This document shows, in pieces, positions 49,033-57,001 of a DNA stretch of 64,000 nucleotides. The DNA lies in assembly GCA_020638135.1 (NCBI GenBank), contig JACKJE010000002.1:1-64000 (forward strand), given 5' to 3'. Under the pieces are notes generated by a model. The model saw only the letters and a list, made by a program, of their open reading frames with translations. It did no database searches and was not told where the DNA came from. Every line of letters begins with the position of its first letter. The stretch's first letter is position 1. The stretch comes from Methylobacteriaceae bacterium. Its GTDB lineage: Bacteria; Pseudomonadota; Alphaproteobacteria; Rhizobiales; Beijerinckiaceae. Made by a program: the position numbers and the translations under genes.

Positions 49033-49157
49033 CAATCCTCGCTTCCGGGCGCGGCCGGGCCTGCCCCTCAAACACGGTCGGCGGCCGGGCCGCCTAATTT
49101 GCGCCCCGTCGCAAGCGCTTCACAGGCCCTCGGCATTGTGGCGGGCCAAGGGCCGTT

Positions 49158-49349
49158 TCAACTCTCGTGGCGCTCGCCTGACGTTTTGTCGGGCGGTGTG
49201 GCATTTACGCGCGCATCCGCCGCGCGTTCGGCCGCAGCATCCTCGACCGGACGGCTGGCCGCCTTGCGCCGGCGCAGATTGTCGCGCAACGCGCTGGCGA
49301 GCCTGCCGTTGCGGTCCGCTCCACCCTTTGCGCCACTGGACGCGCCCAT
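49158..49349 (-). CDS. small basic conserved protein upstream of murA
   Basis: A 63-residue basic protein with the conserved segment DRNGRLASALRDNLRRRKAA and a disordered Ala/Arg/Thr tail. Short proteins with RLAxALRxNLKRRKAQ-type segments are common next to murA in Hyphomicrobiales. Function unknown. The ATG at 49349 gives the expected start; upstream in-frame sequence is not conserved-looking. Confidence 0.68.
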   Translation of the reverse strand: MGASSGAKGGADRNGRLASALRDNLRRRKAASRPVEDAAAERAADARVNATPPDKTSGERHES

Positions 49350-49509
49350 GCGTGAAAAGCCCCTGCCCCGATCCGGCGCATGTTTAGGGGCGAAGGCGGC
49401 AGGCCGCAAGCCTGGGCGCGCGACCTGCCTCCGACCGCGCTTGTCATGCCCGCGACGCTGTGGCACAAGCGCGCCGTCCGCGCCGGCCCCGCGCCGCGCC
49501 CGACAACAA

Positions 49510-49584
<75 letters not shown>

Positions 49585-49673
49585 TCTAATCGTCTGATTT
49601 AACAAAGAGACCTTGAAATATAGGCCGTTTTGTCGATTCTTATGTTACAAAGAATGTTACAAAATGGTCTCCG

Positions 49674-51320
49674 ATGGGCGGCAAGGTCCGGAATCTCCTA
49701 AATCGTAATGGCCGGTATTTCGCGCGCATCGCGGTGCCGGCGGACCTGCGTGAAATTGTGGGCAAGCGCGAGCTGAGGACGCCTCTGGGCCCGGATCTAC
49801 GCGAGGCTACTAGAAAGCACCCAGCAGCCCTAGCCGCGCTACTCGATACCCTTGCGACCGCGCGGCGCATCGCGAACGCCGCAAAGCCTCCCGCGCGCCG
49901 CTTTGCCTCCAATATCGAGATCGCTCACCTTCACTACTCGGCGCTGCTTCGCGAAGATGAACGATTACGGAACCTCCTGCCGCTGCCGGAGGAAAACGAA
50001 AGATATCAGGACGAGAACGGCGCTTGGGTCGAGCCCCCTCACCTCCCGTTGCGCACCATGGCTTCGCATAACGCGATCTTCGCCTCAGGTCGCGAGCGCA
50101 GCCTCCGATTGGCATTATCGGGGTCCTGCGCGCCGGATGAGTTGGTCGCGATTATGGGGCCGAGCGTCGATCTCTTCCGGGAACGCGGCATGACAGACGT
50201 TCAGCTCGGTTCGGCTGAATGGCGGGCTCTTGCCCGAATGCTCGCAGGAGTCGAATTAGACGCGCTGCGGCGTTCATTGGAGCGCGATGGGGGCACTTTC
50301 GATGGGGAACCTACATTCCCAATCTTAAAGCGGCCACTGCCAGCGGCTGAAGCCGCTGAGGCGCTGCCTCTGTTAGACCTGCTGGAAGGCTATGTCGCTG
50401 AACTGAAACGATCAGGGCGAGGCTTTGCAGCCGAAGTCCGCTGGCGCCCGTGTTTCGTGGCGCTGAAGCAGTTTCTGAAGCACGACGACGCGCATCGGTT
50501 GACTCGGCCGGATGTGGTTCGGTGGAAAGAACACCTGTTGATGGATCTTGCCCCCAAGACAGTCCGCGATGTGTATCTGAGCAGCCTGAAAGCGGTTCTG
50601 GCGTGGGCCGTCGATGCCGGCAAGCTGGAAGTAAACGTCGCTGCTGGGGTCAAAATGCGCGTGCCAAAGAAGACGCGCGACCGCGAGAGCGGCTTTACCA
50701 ACGATGAAGCAACTGCAATCCTGAATGCCGTCACAAACTACATCCCGAAGGTGTCCGCGAATCAGCGCACGCGTGAGGGCGCGAAGATGACAGGTGCAAA
50801 GCGTTGGGCAATTTGGCTTTGCGCACTCACCGGAGCGCGAATCGCTGAGATCTGCCAGCTTCGGAAGGAGGACGTGCGGTTAGATCCCCCAATACCGCAT
50901 ATCCGAATTACGCCAGAGGCCGGATCGGTGAAGACAGGCCAATACAGAGATGTGCCGATACACCAACAGCTCATAGATATAGGATTTCTAGATTTTGTGC
51001 GGAAGTGTGACTGCGGGCCCTTGTTTTATGAACAGTCGAGCAACCGAACGAGCCCACAACACCCTTCCAAACAGGTGGCAAAGCGGCTGGCAACATGGCT
51101 TCGGTCGCTGGGCATCGTCCCAGAGGGCGTCGATCCTAACCATGGCTGGAGGCACCGATTGAAGACAGTCGGCCGCGATTTGGGGTTGGATCCTAATGTA
51201 ATGGATGCAATTCAGGGGCACTCGCCACGAACCGCCGGGGAGCGCTATGGCGATGTTTCATTGAAAGCGAAGGCCTTTACCCTTGGGCAGGTCCCCTACA
51301 TTGCCATAGCTGAGCGCTAA
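49674..51320 (+). CDS. tyrosine recombinase / island integrase
   Basis: A 548-residue site-specific recombinase. The N-terminal LLNRNGRYFARIAVPADLR segment is the DUF6538 type found in proteobacterial island integrases; a SAM-like DNA-binding domain follows near residues 230-320 (FAAEVRWRPCFVALKQFLKH). The catalytic domain has Arg in LTGARIAEICQLRKEDV, the H-x-x-R box NHGWRHRLKTVG, and the nucleophile Tyr in GERYGDVS. It is adjacent to its tRNA-Thr target. Its stop overlaps the convergent gene's stop by 2 bases. Confidence 0.95.
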   Translation: MGGKVRNLLNRNGRYFARIAVPADLREIVGKRELRTPLGPDLREATRKHPAALAALLDTLATARRIANAAKPPARRFASNIEIAHLHYSALLREDERLRNLLPLPEENERYQDENGAWVEPPHLPLRTMASHNAIFASGRERSLRLALSGSCAPDELVAIMGPSVDLFRERGMTDVQLGSAEWRALARMLAGVELDALRRSLERDGGTFDGEPTFPILKRPLPAAEAAEALPLLDLLEGYVAELKRSGRGFAAEVRWRPCFVALKQFLKHDDAHRLTRPDVVRWKEHLLMDLAPKTVRDVYLSSLKAVLAWAVDAGKLEVNVAAGVKMRVPKKTRDRESGFTNDEATAILNAVTNYIPKVSANQRTREGAKMTGAKRWAIWLCALTGARIAEICQLRKEDVRLDPPIPHIRITPEAGSVKTGQYRDVPIHQQLIDIGFLDFVRKCDCGPLFYEQSSNRTSPQHPSKQVAKRLATWLRSLGIVPEGVDPNHGWRHRLKTVGRDLGLDPNVMDAIQGHSPRTAGERYGDVSLKAKAFTLGQVPYIAIAER

Positions 51321-51931
51321 CTCCGATCCACGCCCTCTTTCAATCTGCAGAAGTGAAGGGATATTTTGAATATTAGCAAATAAAATCCTACATAATTTAA
51401 GGAAAAACGCTTATGACCTGAGCATGAAATAAGAAATGCATCCAATGGAATAGAGTGAAGATCATCCAAAAAAGTGATGTATTCCTTACCAAGCCCGCCG
51501 ACTGCATCGGGTAGATAAAAGATGCTCGTTAACGCTTGATTTCTTACCGCGCGATTTATTTCATCAATCCTATCTTCAGATACATTATTCTTCCGCAGAA
51601 GCGAATTCAATTTTTCAAGAGCTATCACTGGCGCAACAACAACTCTTGGAACTGTATCTCTCTTATTTTCGTCCGATACGTCGCATGAATTAGAAAGTAT
51701 AAGACATTTGACTGATTTTTTGTCTCCGGTTGAATAATTGAAGATCGCACAGTTTCCCCAACAATCTCCTTGGAGGAGCACGTTAGAAAATCTTGTATTG
51801 TTCAAAAAATAGTCCTTATGATCGGGAAGTTTGCCTAATGCAGCGACCAAAGCTTGCTGCTGCGGTCCTGTTAAATAGCTAGGTATCTGCTCTCTTAGAC
51901 GATCCGCAGACAAAATTGCGTCCGACTGCAT
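51317..51931 (-). CDS. island hypothetical protein, third gene of the TIGR04255 cassette
   Basis: A 204-residue AT-rich gene product with no match I recognise. It has a helical N-terminus (SADRLREQIPSYLTGPQQQA), a central block LQGDCWGNCAIFNYSTGDKK followed by KCLILSNSCDVSDENK, and a hydrophobic C-terminus (LNYVGFYLLIFKISLHF) that could be a membrane-associated helix. The LILSNSCDV segment with its Cys-Asp is the most motif-like. It is last of three minus-strand genes, 32 bases after the second. Confidence 0.7.
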   Translation of the reverse strand: MQSDAILSADRLREQIPSYLTGPQQQALVAALGKLPDHKDYFLNNTRFSNVLLQGDCWGNCAIFNYSTGDKKSVKCLILSNSCDVSDENKRDTVPRVVVAPVIALEKLNSLLRKNNVSEDRIDEINRAVRNQALTSIFYLPDAVGGLGKEYITFLDDLHSIPLDAFLISCSGHKRFSLNYVGFYLLIFKISLHFCRLKEGVDRS

Positions 51932-51963
51932 ATCCGTTCCCTGCCGATTCGTTTAAAGCAGAA

Positions 51964-52299
51964 TCATTCTTCGTATAATTCCCACATATTCGCCCGGACT
52001 ATTTTAGATATATCTGCTGCGAGCTCCTGCTGCGCGCCGTCGAGTTGCGCATAAAACGCCGCCAGTTCACCAGTAAAATCATAACTTACCTGAGCATATG
52101 CTCTCGATAGAAGTCCGTGATGCTGGCTGTAAGTCCCTTCCTCGATTATCGGAATTCGTATGCGGCTCTCAGGTAAGCCAACAGAGCCGGATGCAGCGAG
52201 GCTCGCCATCAAAACTGCGCCGAAAGAGCCTGAAAACGCAAACGGAGCCTGCATTTGACCCGTGGATGACTGCTGGATTGCCTCAGCGAGATTAGTCAT
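51964..52299 (-). CDS. island hypothetical protein, second gene of the TIGR04255 cassette
   Basis: A 111-residue acidic protein. The N-terminal half is low in charge with small residues (FSGSFGAVLMASLAASGSVG) and might be membrane-associated; the C-terminal half (YDFTGELAAFYAQLDGAQQE) is helical. Its ATG overlaps the end of the TIGR04255 gene by 8 bases (ATGACTAA), so translation is probably coupled. Function unknown. Confidence 0.7.
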   Translation of the reverse strand: MTNLAEAIQQSSTGQMQAPFAFSGSFGAVLMASLAASGSVGLPESRIRIPIIEEGTYSQHHGLLSRAYAQVSYDFTGELAAFYAQLDGAQQELAADISKIVRANMWELYEE

Positions 52300-53065
52300 A
52301 GACTGGCTCCAGTCCTCTTAGTGTCTCCTCACGCAAACATTTAAAGAACATTTTCTTGTTTTCCAAGTGGATGCGATCAAGGCGCTCTGGAGCCTCTTCA
52401 AGAAAGCCCTGAAAATCAGAGGTTTTCCATTGAATTATTGTATCCACATCTATGAGAAGACCCGTCCGGTTGTAAGGCACCAAAAGGGTTACGTTGGAGG
52501 CGATTTGGATAATGTGCAGCATGTCGCCTTGAGGTATCTCGGCACGGAGCGAAAATATATTCCGCGATAACTCATGTCCCCCAACATTGATCTCTAAATT
52601 TATGCTACTTAATTGCCTATCAAGGGGGATTTTATCGATCAAATCAGCATATTTGACGCTGTATCGTTCTATCTCCGTAATAAGTTTTGTTCCTAGAGCT
52701 GTCTTAAGCGCCGACAAAATCTCTATCCGGAAAGCAGACCAGCCAGCGTATGGCATCTGACAACCAACGCCAATCGAAAAATCGCCAACGTTTATTAAAA
52801 AATCTGCGTATTTTAAGCGCGTTATGGGCTGATACTTCCAAGTCGGATCTTGATTTCGAAACGCCAACGGTAACTCGCGGGCCGGTAAATGCTCGATTTC
52901 CGGCACAATTCCTTTTTCAGCTAAGCTTTGGAAGAAAAGGCCGGTCAGAACTGAGGATGCGGCAGGAACTGCTGGAACAAAGCGCAGCTCGAACACTGCG
53001 TCGAACAGAGGCTCATCCCCAAGCTTTGTAGGGAGCTTCATCATGTTCGAGCTCTTGCCCTTCAT
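52292..53065 (-). CDS. TIGR04255 family protein
   Basis: A 257-residue member of the sporadically distributed TIGR04255 family. Seen features: the N-terminal LGDEPLFDAVFELRFVP, the FRNQDPTWKYQPITRLKYAD region, ERYSVKYADLIDKIPLD near residue 147 and the C-terminal LIDVDTIIQWKTSDFQGFLE with LDRIHLENKKMFFKCLREE. The family is typical of mobile islands and has no established role. First gene of a three-gene minus-strand cassette; a GAGG ribosome site precedes the ATG at 53065. Confidence 0.85.
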   Translation of the reverse strand: MKGKSSNMMKLPTKLGDEPLFDAVFELRFVPAVPAASSVLTGLFFQSLAEKGIVPEIEHLPARELPLAFRNQDPTWKYQPITRLKYADFLINVGDFSIGVGCQMPYAGWSAFRIEILSALKTALGTKLITEIERYSVKYADLIDKIPLDRQLSSINLEINVGGHELSRNIFSLRAEIPQGDMLHIIQIASNVTLLVPYNRTGLLIDVDTIIQWKTSDFQGFLEEAPERLDRIHLENKKMFFKCLREETLRGLEPVYD

Positions 53066-53221
53066 AGTTGCCTCACGCCTTGGAGCCAGTGTCGAGCATC
53101 GCTCTTTCGGGATAGGTTAGCATATCCAACTAAGCTGTCCTAAAGCCTATGCATGGATCTATTACATTTACAACAATGACCGTTGCTGCTATTGTAATAT
53201 CGCTCACACAGAGGGCGCTCG

Positions 53222-53908
53222 ATGGCTTCCGGCGTATTTGTCTCTTACCTGCGCGTCTCGACGGGCGCGCAAGCGCGATCTGGCCTCGGAATTGAGGCGC
53301 AGCGGCAGGCGGTCCGTGATTTCCTGAACGGGGGGCAGTGGGAGCTGCTCAAGGAGTTTGTTGAAGTTGAAAGTGGCAAGCGTGACAACAGGCCTGAATT
53401 GGCGGCAGCGCTCGCCATGTGCCGTCTTCGTGGAGCCACATTGCTCATCGCGAAGCTCGACCGGCTCTCACGCGACGCTCATTTCCTGCTTAGCCTCCAG
53501 AAGGCTGGTGTTCGCTTCGTTGCCTGCGACATGCCGCACGCTGACAACTTTACTGTCGGCATCCTCGCGATGGTCGCGCAGAAGGAGCGCGAGATGATTG
53601 CGCGCCGCACCCGTGATGCACTGGCGGCTGCGCGCAGGCGTGGTGTCTCTCTTGGCGGCAACAGAGGCAATCTGCCCGCAGTGTGCCGTGAAGGCGCGAA
53701 GGCGAGCGCTCTCGTTCGATCCGCAGAGGCGCGTCAAAGGGCGTCAGACCTCTCGCCGATGCTCAAGGCGATGCAGGCTCAGGGATGCTCCCTAAACGAG
53801 ATGGCGAAGCGATTGAACGCCGAGGGTGTCAAAACAGCACGGGGCAAAGAATGGCAAGCGACGCAGGTGGCTCGCATTTTAGAGAAAATCGGAGTGAGTA
53901 GTCCGTGA
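53222..53908 (+). CDS. serine recombinase / resolvase
   Basis: A 228-residue small serine recombinase. The catalytic Ser lies in VSYLRVSTGAQARSGLG near residue 13, with LLIAKLDRLSRDAHFLLSLQ and NFTVGILAMVAQKEREMIARRT as the other active-site blocks. A C-terminal helix-turn-helix is CSLNEMAKRLNAEGVKTARG. It could invert or resolve DNA, or be a second mobility module in the island. It overlaps the next gene by 4 bases (GTGA). Confidence 0.93.
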   Translation: MASGVFVSYLRVSTGAQARSGLGIEAQRQAVRDFLNGGQWELLKEFVEVESGKRDNRPELAAALAMCRLRGATLLIAKLDRLSRDAHFLLSLQKAGVRFVACDMPHADNFTVGILAMVAQKEREMIARRTRDALAAARRRGVSLGGNRGNLPAVCREGAKASALVRSAEARQRASDLSPMLKAMQAQGCSLNEMAKRLNAEGVKTARGKEWQATQVARILEKIGVSSP

Positions 53909-54549
53909 GTTCGTCAGATAGCGCCGGGAAAAAGCGAAAATATGTGCGCCTCACTTCTACTGACTGGGCGCAGGTGCGGGCTGAATGGGAAGTAGGCGAG
54001 GCTTCGCTGGAGGAGCTTTCGCAAAAATATGGAGTCAGCCGCCGCGCTCTACAGATTCACTTCAGGAAGCACAGTTCCGAAAAGGGCAGCCAATCGAAGG
54101 TCGTTGCGCGGGAAGTTGCAGAAGCCATCTTCGCCGCATTCGGGGCAGACCGACAAGAACGCGTGCGGCTAGGTCGCGAGGCCCGAGCTACAGAGTTTGA
54201 CAACGCGCGCCGGTTAGAACGTCTCATTATGACTCAGCTCGAAGAAGCGGAAGCAGGCGGTTCTGCCGCCTTTCGTTCGAGTGCCGTTATGAAGGCAATC
54301 TCACTTGCCACCCAAGCTCTTGAGCGCACCCAGAACATGAAATGGCGCGCACTTGGGCTCGGTCCTGATGAAAGCACAGATGATCTCCCGGTGATCGAGA
54401 TCGTTGATCTCACCGAGCAAGAAATCAGCGCCATGCAAGCGAAGCACGCCGAGGGCATCGATGAGTGCGACGCATACTCGTCTGAAGGCGCTTCACTAGA
54501 CGATGACGGCGATGAAGCGGAAAAGGACGAGGTCGTTGTGCTTGAGTGA
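53905..54549 (+). CDS. HTH protein, resembling phage small terminase or recombinase accessory factor
   Basis: A 214-residue protein starting with GTG inside the resolvase stop. An N-terminal DNA-binding helix-turn-helix (LEELSQKYGVSRRALQIHFR, about residues 37-56) is followed by a long helical part (FDNARRLERLIMTQLEEAEA) and a very acidic tail. This architecture resembles phage terminase small subunits, but no large subunit is present in the island. An accessory role for the adjacent recombinase is equally possible. Confidence 0.7.
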   Translation: MSSSDSAGKKRKYVRLTSTDWAQVRAEWEVGEASLEELSQKYGVSRRALQIHFRKHSSEKGSQSKVVAREVAEAIFAAFGADRQERVRLGREARATEFDNARRLERLIMTQLEEAEAGGSAAFRSSAVMKAISLATQALERTQNMKWRALGLGPDESTDDLPVIEIVDLTEQEISAMQAKHAEGIDECDAYSSEGASLDDDGDEAEKDEVVVLE

Positions 54550-54711
54550 ATGCGCGCCGATTGCACAGACCTCCCAGCATTCGCGCAATTGGAGGGGAAG
54601 TCCTAGGAGCCATCGCTCCCTTTGATGGGGATCGATACGTCGCGCGACGAAAAAAATTCAAGGCGCATTCTCATTTTAGCTTTTTCTGAGCGGTCAAAGT
54701 CGTGATCTCGT

Positions 54712-54740
54712 TTGCAGCACGCGCCCGCGATTGCTACAAT
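54712..54740 (+). promoter_or_regulatory. sigma-70-like promoter of the putative structured RNA
   Basis: TTGCAG (54712-54717), a 17-base spacer and TACAAT (54735-54740). The -10 matches the consensus at five of six positions, the -35 only at TTG. It predicts a transcript starting near 54746. Confidence 0.5.
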
Positions 54741-54745
54741 GATCG

Positions 54746-55218
54746 TGTCTTCGGACAAGCATCAAAGTCGCCAAAGCACCCTCCGACCCAAGCACGCCAC
54801 GCGCCATCAGCCTTCGGGCATCTTCGGCACTCGGCAAGCACATAGCGGCCTTACTTCATCGTGGTCCGGGACTCAGACCGGAAGCGAGCCTGCCGCAGGC
54901 GAAGGGAAAATCGTCTCGTCTCCCCAGCGAGCGGTGAGAGCCTAGTCCAGACGGGCTGAAAGCGGCACCTGTGATAGGTGCAAAAGACGAGCGTCGCAGG
55001 GATGCGACCTCGGCTCCGGTTTGATCGGCACAGAAATCTGCCGGAGTGTGCGCGGTGTTCCGCGCGACCGAATGGTGAGCGAAAGCTCCGGGATTCGGGC
55101 CTCAGATGTAGGTAAATGCATTCCACCTACTGCGCGAAAGCGATCGGGCCTTCTGTTGACCTCCAATACGCAGTTTATCCCCTCTGTTGTTAGGAAGGGC
55201 TGCGCGCGCGCAGCCCTT
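54746..55218 (+). ncRNA. putative structured non-coding RNA of unknown class
   Basis: About 470 bases without a supportable reading frame, between the promoter at 54712 and a palindromic terminator. Local stems come one after another: GTC-TTCG-GAC (near 54750), GCC-TTCG-GGC, GGTC...GACC, GCCTG-CCG-CAGGC, GCACCT-GTGAT-AGGTGC, GTCGCA-GGGA-TGCGAC, CTCCGG...CCGGAG, GCGCGG-TGTT-CCGCGC, CCGAAT...ATTCGG enclosing GAGC-GAAA-GCTC, GTAGGT...ACCTAC, and CGC-GAAA-GCG. UUCG and GNRA tetraloops are characteristic of real RNAs. I compared it by eye with RNase P, tmRNA, 6S, SRP, group I and II introns and the cobalamin riboswitch and found no match. The strand follows from the promoter and terminator and is not certain. 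Confidence 0.6.
55195..55218. terminator. 24-base perfect palindrome ending the RNA region
   Basis: AAGGGCTGCGCG / CGCGCAGCCCTT is perfectly self-complementary, followed on the plus strand by CTTTCGG. It could end the plus transcript and also the minus-strand gene at 55268. A run of 11 G follows at 55227-55237. Confidence 0.7.
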
Positions 55219-55267
55219 CTTTCGGCGGGGGGGGGGGAATCTCCATCCGCAGTATGCTCAGAAGCCG

Positions 55268-55753
55268 TTAGGGTGCGATAGCACTTAGCGCGTTGCGCAA
55301 AGACCTCAGCAAACTTGGACCGGCGGACGAGTCCCATCTGTCTTGATGGCGATTCATCACATCGGCGGCACAACCACCACGTTCTATCTTCCTCCTAACT
55401 TCCTTTAGGTAGTGGCTCGGCCATCGACCCGTGGCCGCCTTGAAGTTTGCCACGAAACCATCAGAAAGAACGTGCGACGTTATTTGTGCGACGTGAATTT
55501 CGATCAGATCACCATGTATCGTAGCTGGGAAAACTGACCTCGGTCCGAGAGCGAGAGACCTCGATAGCCAGTCGGCCCAAATATCATCTGCCGCATTGTC
55601 AACCGCATCCGATTCTATGGCGTCTAACAGAATGCGCACACCTGGCGACAAGTTTCGTCGAATTTCGCTTTGTATGAGCTGATACACACGAGATACGCTT
55701 TGGCAAAAGGCGCTGGTAGCGAAAGAGTCGGCTGTGAGGGTTTCTGAGTTCAT
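55268..55753 (-). CDS. island hypothetical protein
   Basis: A 161-residue protein starting at the ATG at 55753, with MNSETLTADSFATSAFCQSV at its N-terminus. It is mostly helical, with an acidic middle (AIESDAVDNAADDIWADWLS) and a basic C-terminal part (HYLKEVRRKIERGGCAADVM). There is no recognised domain. The frame runs far upstream without a stop, but the upstream part lies opposite the next gene and is probably not coding. Divergent from that gene with 63 bases between them. Confidence 0.55.
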   Translation of the reverse strand: MNSETLTADSFATSAFCQSVSRVYQLIQSEIRRNLSPGVRILLDAIESDAVDNAADDIWADWLSRSLALGPRSVFPATIHGDLIEIHVAQITSHVLSDGFVANFKAATGRWPSHYLKEVRRKIERGGCAADVMNRHQDRWDSSAGPSLLRSLRNALSAIAP

Positions 55754-55816
55754 TTCTAATGCTCCTATCGTGGTTTTCGGGAGCCCTTTAAATTTCACAA
55801 AAAATCCCGTCTGTGT

Positions 55817-56377
55817 GTGGCGATAAACGTGTTGACAAAAGAATCCTACGCCTCGACCGAGCGTCCGCTTTCTGACGAGCAATTTCGCGTGTTGCAGGTT
55901 GCGGCATCGCGATTGTTTCCCCGAGGACGGCCGCCGGCAGATACAAGAAGATTGTTCGAAGCGATATTCTTTATCGCCGACAGCGAACTTCCGTGGCGAA
56001 ATTTGCCCGCTTCCTTCGGCAAATGGGAGACAGCCTATCGGCGTTACCTTCGGATTCAGAAAAATGGATGCTGGAGAGAGCTCTTGGAGCACCTGGAGGG
56101 CAGCAGATCAACACAGCTAAGCGTGAAGATCGCTTTCTTGGACCTTGACCGGGAATTCGAGAACGCCGCACGAAGTGTAGATTTTGTTAGGCGGCTGAGG
56201 AGGGTGATCGATCTGTCAAAGCGGACGAAAGGCGCGGCGGGACGTGGGCGTCCGCCGAACTCCGTCCGAACAGTAAGTGACCTTCTGTATTGGGAGGAAC
56301 TCTTCGGCGCAGACTGGCAGCAAAAGATCGGCGCTTCGGACGCTGCTGTTGCTGCGGCAAGGAAACGGTGCAAATAG
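55817..56377 (+). CDS. protein with a transposase-type DUF4096-like domain and no catalytic core
   Basis: A 186-residue protein starting with GTG. The segment RRLFEAIFFIADSELPWRNL followed by PASFGKWETAYRRYLRI resembles the N-terminal DUF4096 domain of IS5-family transposases (compare GSPWADIPERYGP in the IS at 46851). No DDE catalytic domain follows; the rest is helical with a basic linker (KRTKGAAGRGRPPNSVR). It may be a domesticated DNA-binding fragment acting as a regulator of the divergent gene. Function unproven. Confidence 0.6.
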   Translation: MAINVLTKESYASTERPLSDEQFRVLQVAASRLFPRGRPPADTRRLFEAIFFIADSELPWRNLPASFGKWETAYRRYLRIQKNGCWRELLEHLEGSRSTQLSVKIAFLDLDREFENAARSVDFVRRLRRVIDLSKRTKGAAGRGRPPNSVRTVSDLLYWEELFGADWQQKIGASDAAVAAARKRCK

Positions 56378-56467
56378 TGCTCGATTCTGTGATCCTCTTC
56401 GATATGCCGACCGGCAGCGAAGGGAATCGATGACGGTCTAGGATACATTCTTGCCGGAGACACCAGA

Positions 56468-56692
56468 ATGCGATCCGCTCTTGCGTTCACCTTCTTTCTT
56501 TTGACACAAGGCGCGAGCTGGGCGGCCTGCAATCCCGCGACGAGGCAGTCTTTCGATGCGTTTATGGACTGCGTGGATAATGAGACGCAGACGCGAGACG
56601 CCTACGACCGTCGCCAGCAGGAAATTGACCGCCGCTTAGACGCGATTGAGCGAAATCAGCGCTTTCGTGAGAGCTGTCCAGATTGCCGGTAG
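56468..56692 (+). CDS. small secreted protein
   Basis: A 74-residue protein with a signal peptide (MRSALAFTFFLLTQGASWA), then a charged helical region (DRRQQEIDRRLDAIERNQRF) and four cysteines, two in a C-terminal C-x2-C (SCPDCR). Last gene before attR. Resembles many small uncharacterised exported proteins; no function is evident. Confidence 0.6.
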   Translation: MRSALAFTFFLLTQGASWAACNPATRQSFDAFMDCVDNETQTRDAYDRRQQEIDRRLDAIERNQRFRESCPDCR

Positions 56693-56841
56693 TGAGCGGA
56701 AAGCGCCTTAGGCAATGGGTGACCTCACCAGGTGAACCATCGCTGAGTTCCAAACATCGGCCCGTCACAATGTTACAAACCGAGACGTCTGCGCTCCTAT
56801 AAGTGTATGATTTTAATCACTAATCAAATTGGCTAGCAGAA

Positions 56842-56864
56842 TTCAATCCTCTCTCGCAGCACCA
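56842..56864. repeat. attR: duplicated tRNA-Thr 3' end
   Basis: An exact 23-base copy of 49562-49584, without the rest of a tRNA. It marks the right boundary of the island; beyond it the host base composition returns. Confidence 0.95.
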
Positions 56865-57001
56865 GCCAAAGCCTTGAAATTCTTTCCAGCAGCGCAATCG
56901 AATTACGGCGGGCGGCAGTCGCCTGTCCGGCGCGCGGCCGACAGTTTGTCGCCACATTGGCTTTCTAGCGTGGCGGGCGGTTCAAGCGTTGGAGACCGGC
57001 T

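Larger units (their letters stand above)
49585..56864. mobile_element. genomic island integrated in tRNA-Thr
   Basis: About 7.3 kb between two identical 23-base copies of the tRNA-Thr 3' end. It starts with a tyrosine integrase and carries a serine recombinase, AT-rich unknown genes and a possible structured RNA. Base composition is clearly more AT-rich than the flanks, most so at 51.3-53.2 kb. There is no conjugation, replication or capsid gene, so it would depend on a helper for movement. Confidence 0.93.

Noticed and set aside
54841..55160. Cobalamin riboswitch, RNase P RNA, tmRNA or group I/II intron
   Set aside because: Both strands were checked by eye for the diagnostic conserved boxes of each and none fits; left as an unclassified structured RNA.
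55754..56092. N-terminal extension of the minus-strand island gene
   Set aside because: The frame is open to 56092, but it lies opposite the plus-strand gene, which has a recognisable domain; the ATG at 55753 is the better start.
56842..56864. Possible second tRNA
   Set aside because: Only the last 23 bases of tRNA-Thr are present, so it is the attR duplicate and not a gene.
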